From positions 106,416 to 128,288 of the forward strand of contig DBRH01000071.1 of NCBI GenBank assembly GCA_002305955.1: a stretch of 21,873 bases of DNA, written 5' to 3'. Positions 21,447 through 21,873 of the stretch are shown piece by piece. Every line of letters starts with the position of its first letter. Position 1 is the stretch's first letter. Source of the DNA: Kosmotogaceae bacterium UBA1373 (GTDB lineage: Bacteria; Thermotogota; Thermotogae; Petrotogales; Kosmotogaceae). The position numbers were made by a program, and so were the translations under genes. A model generated the notes under the pieces. It searched no databases. It had not been told where the DNA came from and saw only the letters and a program-made list of their open reading frames with translations.

Positions 21447-21873
21447 CCAGCTCACTCCTGCTCACCAGATCGGCGTAGAGCGGGAACTTATCGGTTAAAT
21501 CCTTCACCTGGCTACCGACTTCCTTAACCACTATTTCGTCTATTTCGCCTTTATCTCCGGTAACGTTTTCTATGACCTTTACGACCAGATCGGCTATCAA
21601 AGGCATTTCGGCTTCGGTCATTCCTCTGGTGGTAACTGCCGGTGTTCCGATTCTTATACCGCTGGTTACGAAAGGCGACTTCGTTTCTTTCGGGATGGTG
21701 TTCTTGTTTACGGTTATTTCGGCTCTTTCCAGAGCTTTTTCGGCCGCTTTTCCCGTTACATTCTTCGGATTGAGATCGACGAGAAAGAGGTGTGTGTCGG
21801 TTCCGCCGGAAACGATTCTGAGACCCCTCTCTTCGAAGGAGCTGGAGAGTTTTTTGGCGTTGTTCAGTATGTT
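21439..21873 (-). CDS. glyA: Serine hydroxymethyltransferase, C-terminal part (cut by the right edge)
   Basis: The last 144 codons of the gene are present, ending with TGA at 21439. The translated part contains GGTDTHLFLVDL, the NVTGKAAEKALE segment, VNKNTIP and SPFVTSGIRIGTPAVTTRG, all characteristic of the SHMT C-terminal domain. The enzyme converts serine and tetrahydrofolate to glycine and 5,10-methylene-tetrahydrofolate, supplying one-carbon units, for example for thymidylate. The active-site lysine lies outside the window. It overlaps upp by 8 bases, so upp translation is probably coupled. Confidence 0.95.
   Translation of the reverse strand, partial: NILNNAKKLSSSFEERGLRIVSGGTDTHLFLVDLNPKNVTGKAAEKALERAEITVNKNTIPKETKSPFVTSGIRIGTPAVTTRGMTEAEMPLIADLVVKVIENVTGDKGEIDEIVVKEVGSQVKDLTDKFPLYADLVSRSELDV

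Overview
The window reads as a compact chromosomal segment of a bacterium from the Thermotogota, most likely the Kosmotoga/Mesotoga side. The main support is gene order: on the minus strand ffh, rpsP, khpA, rimM, trmD, a SPOUT methyltransferase, rplS and lepB follow each other exactly as in the Thermotoga TM1565-TM1572 block. An envelope protein built from repeated PEGA domains and frequent TTG/GTG starts fit too. Placement below phylum is inference. I see no insertion sequence, prophage, CRISPR array or other sign of recent transfer, and no stretch longer than about 230 bases without a gene.

Layout. 1-3128 (minus) is the 5' end and most of recJ, running off the left edge. It is divergent from rsuA (3238-3936, plus), and the spacer between them carries three copies of a short direct repeat. 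From 9431 down to 3968 (minus) lies a tightly packed group: acpP, an RluC/RluD-type pseudouridine synthase, a membrane-anchored gluzincin-like metallopeptidase, a DUF5693 polytopic membrane protein and a secreted DUF4384 plus 7xPEGA protein. The last three look like a cell-envelope module of unknown function and are the most interesting part of the window. punA and nrnA (9577-11401, plus) form a small divergent operon. It converges with a minus-strand operon of folE2, rsmG, rsmI and a site-2-protease-like M50 peptidase (14158-11391).

A tRNA-Ser(UGA) gene with a near-consensus promoter (14209-14297, plus) sits between folE2 and lepB. The SRP/ribosome operon ffh to lepB covers 19251-14317 (minus). 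A 232-base spacer follows. The right end (21873-19484, minus) is a salvage and one-carbon operon of glyA (cut by the right edge), upp, a short PfkB-family kinase and tdk.

How the genes work together. Much of the window serves ribosome and tRNA maturation: RsuA and an RluC/RluD-type enzyme (pseudouridines), RsmG and RsmI (16S methylation), TrmD (tRNA m1G37), RimM (30S assembly), an orphan SPOUT methyltransferase, S16, L19 and KhpA. Protein export is served by Ffh and LepB. RecJ and NrnA are two DHH-family phosphoesterases for DNA and for oligonucleotides. PunA, Upp, Tdk and possibly the PfkB enzyme salvage nucleosides and bases. Translational coupling is pervasive (ATGA and TGATG overlaps), so most minus-strand blocks are probably single transcripts.
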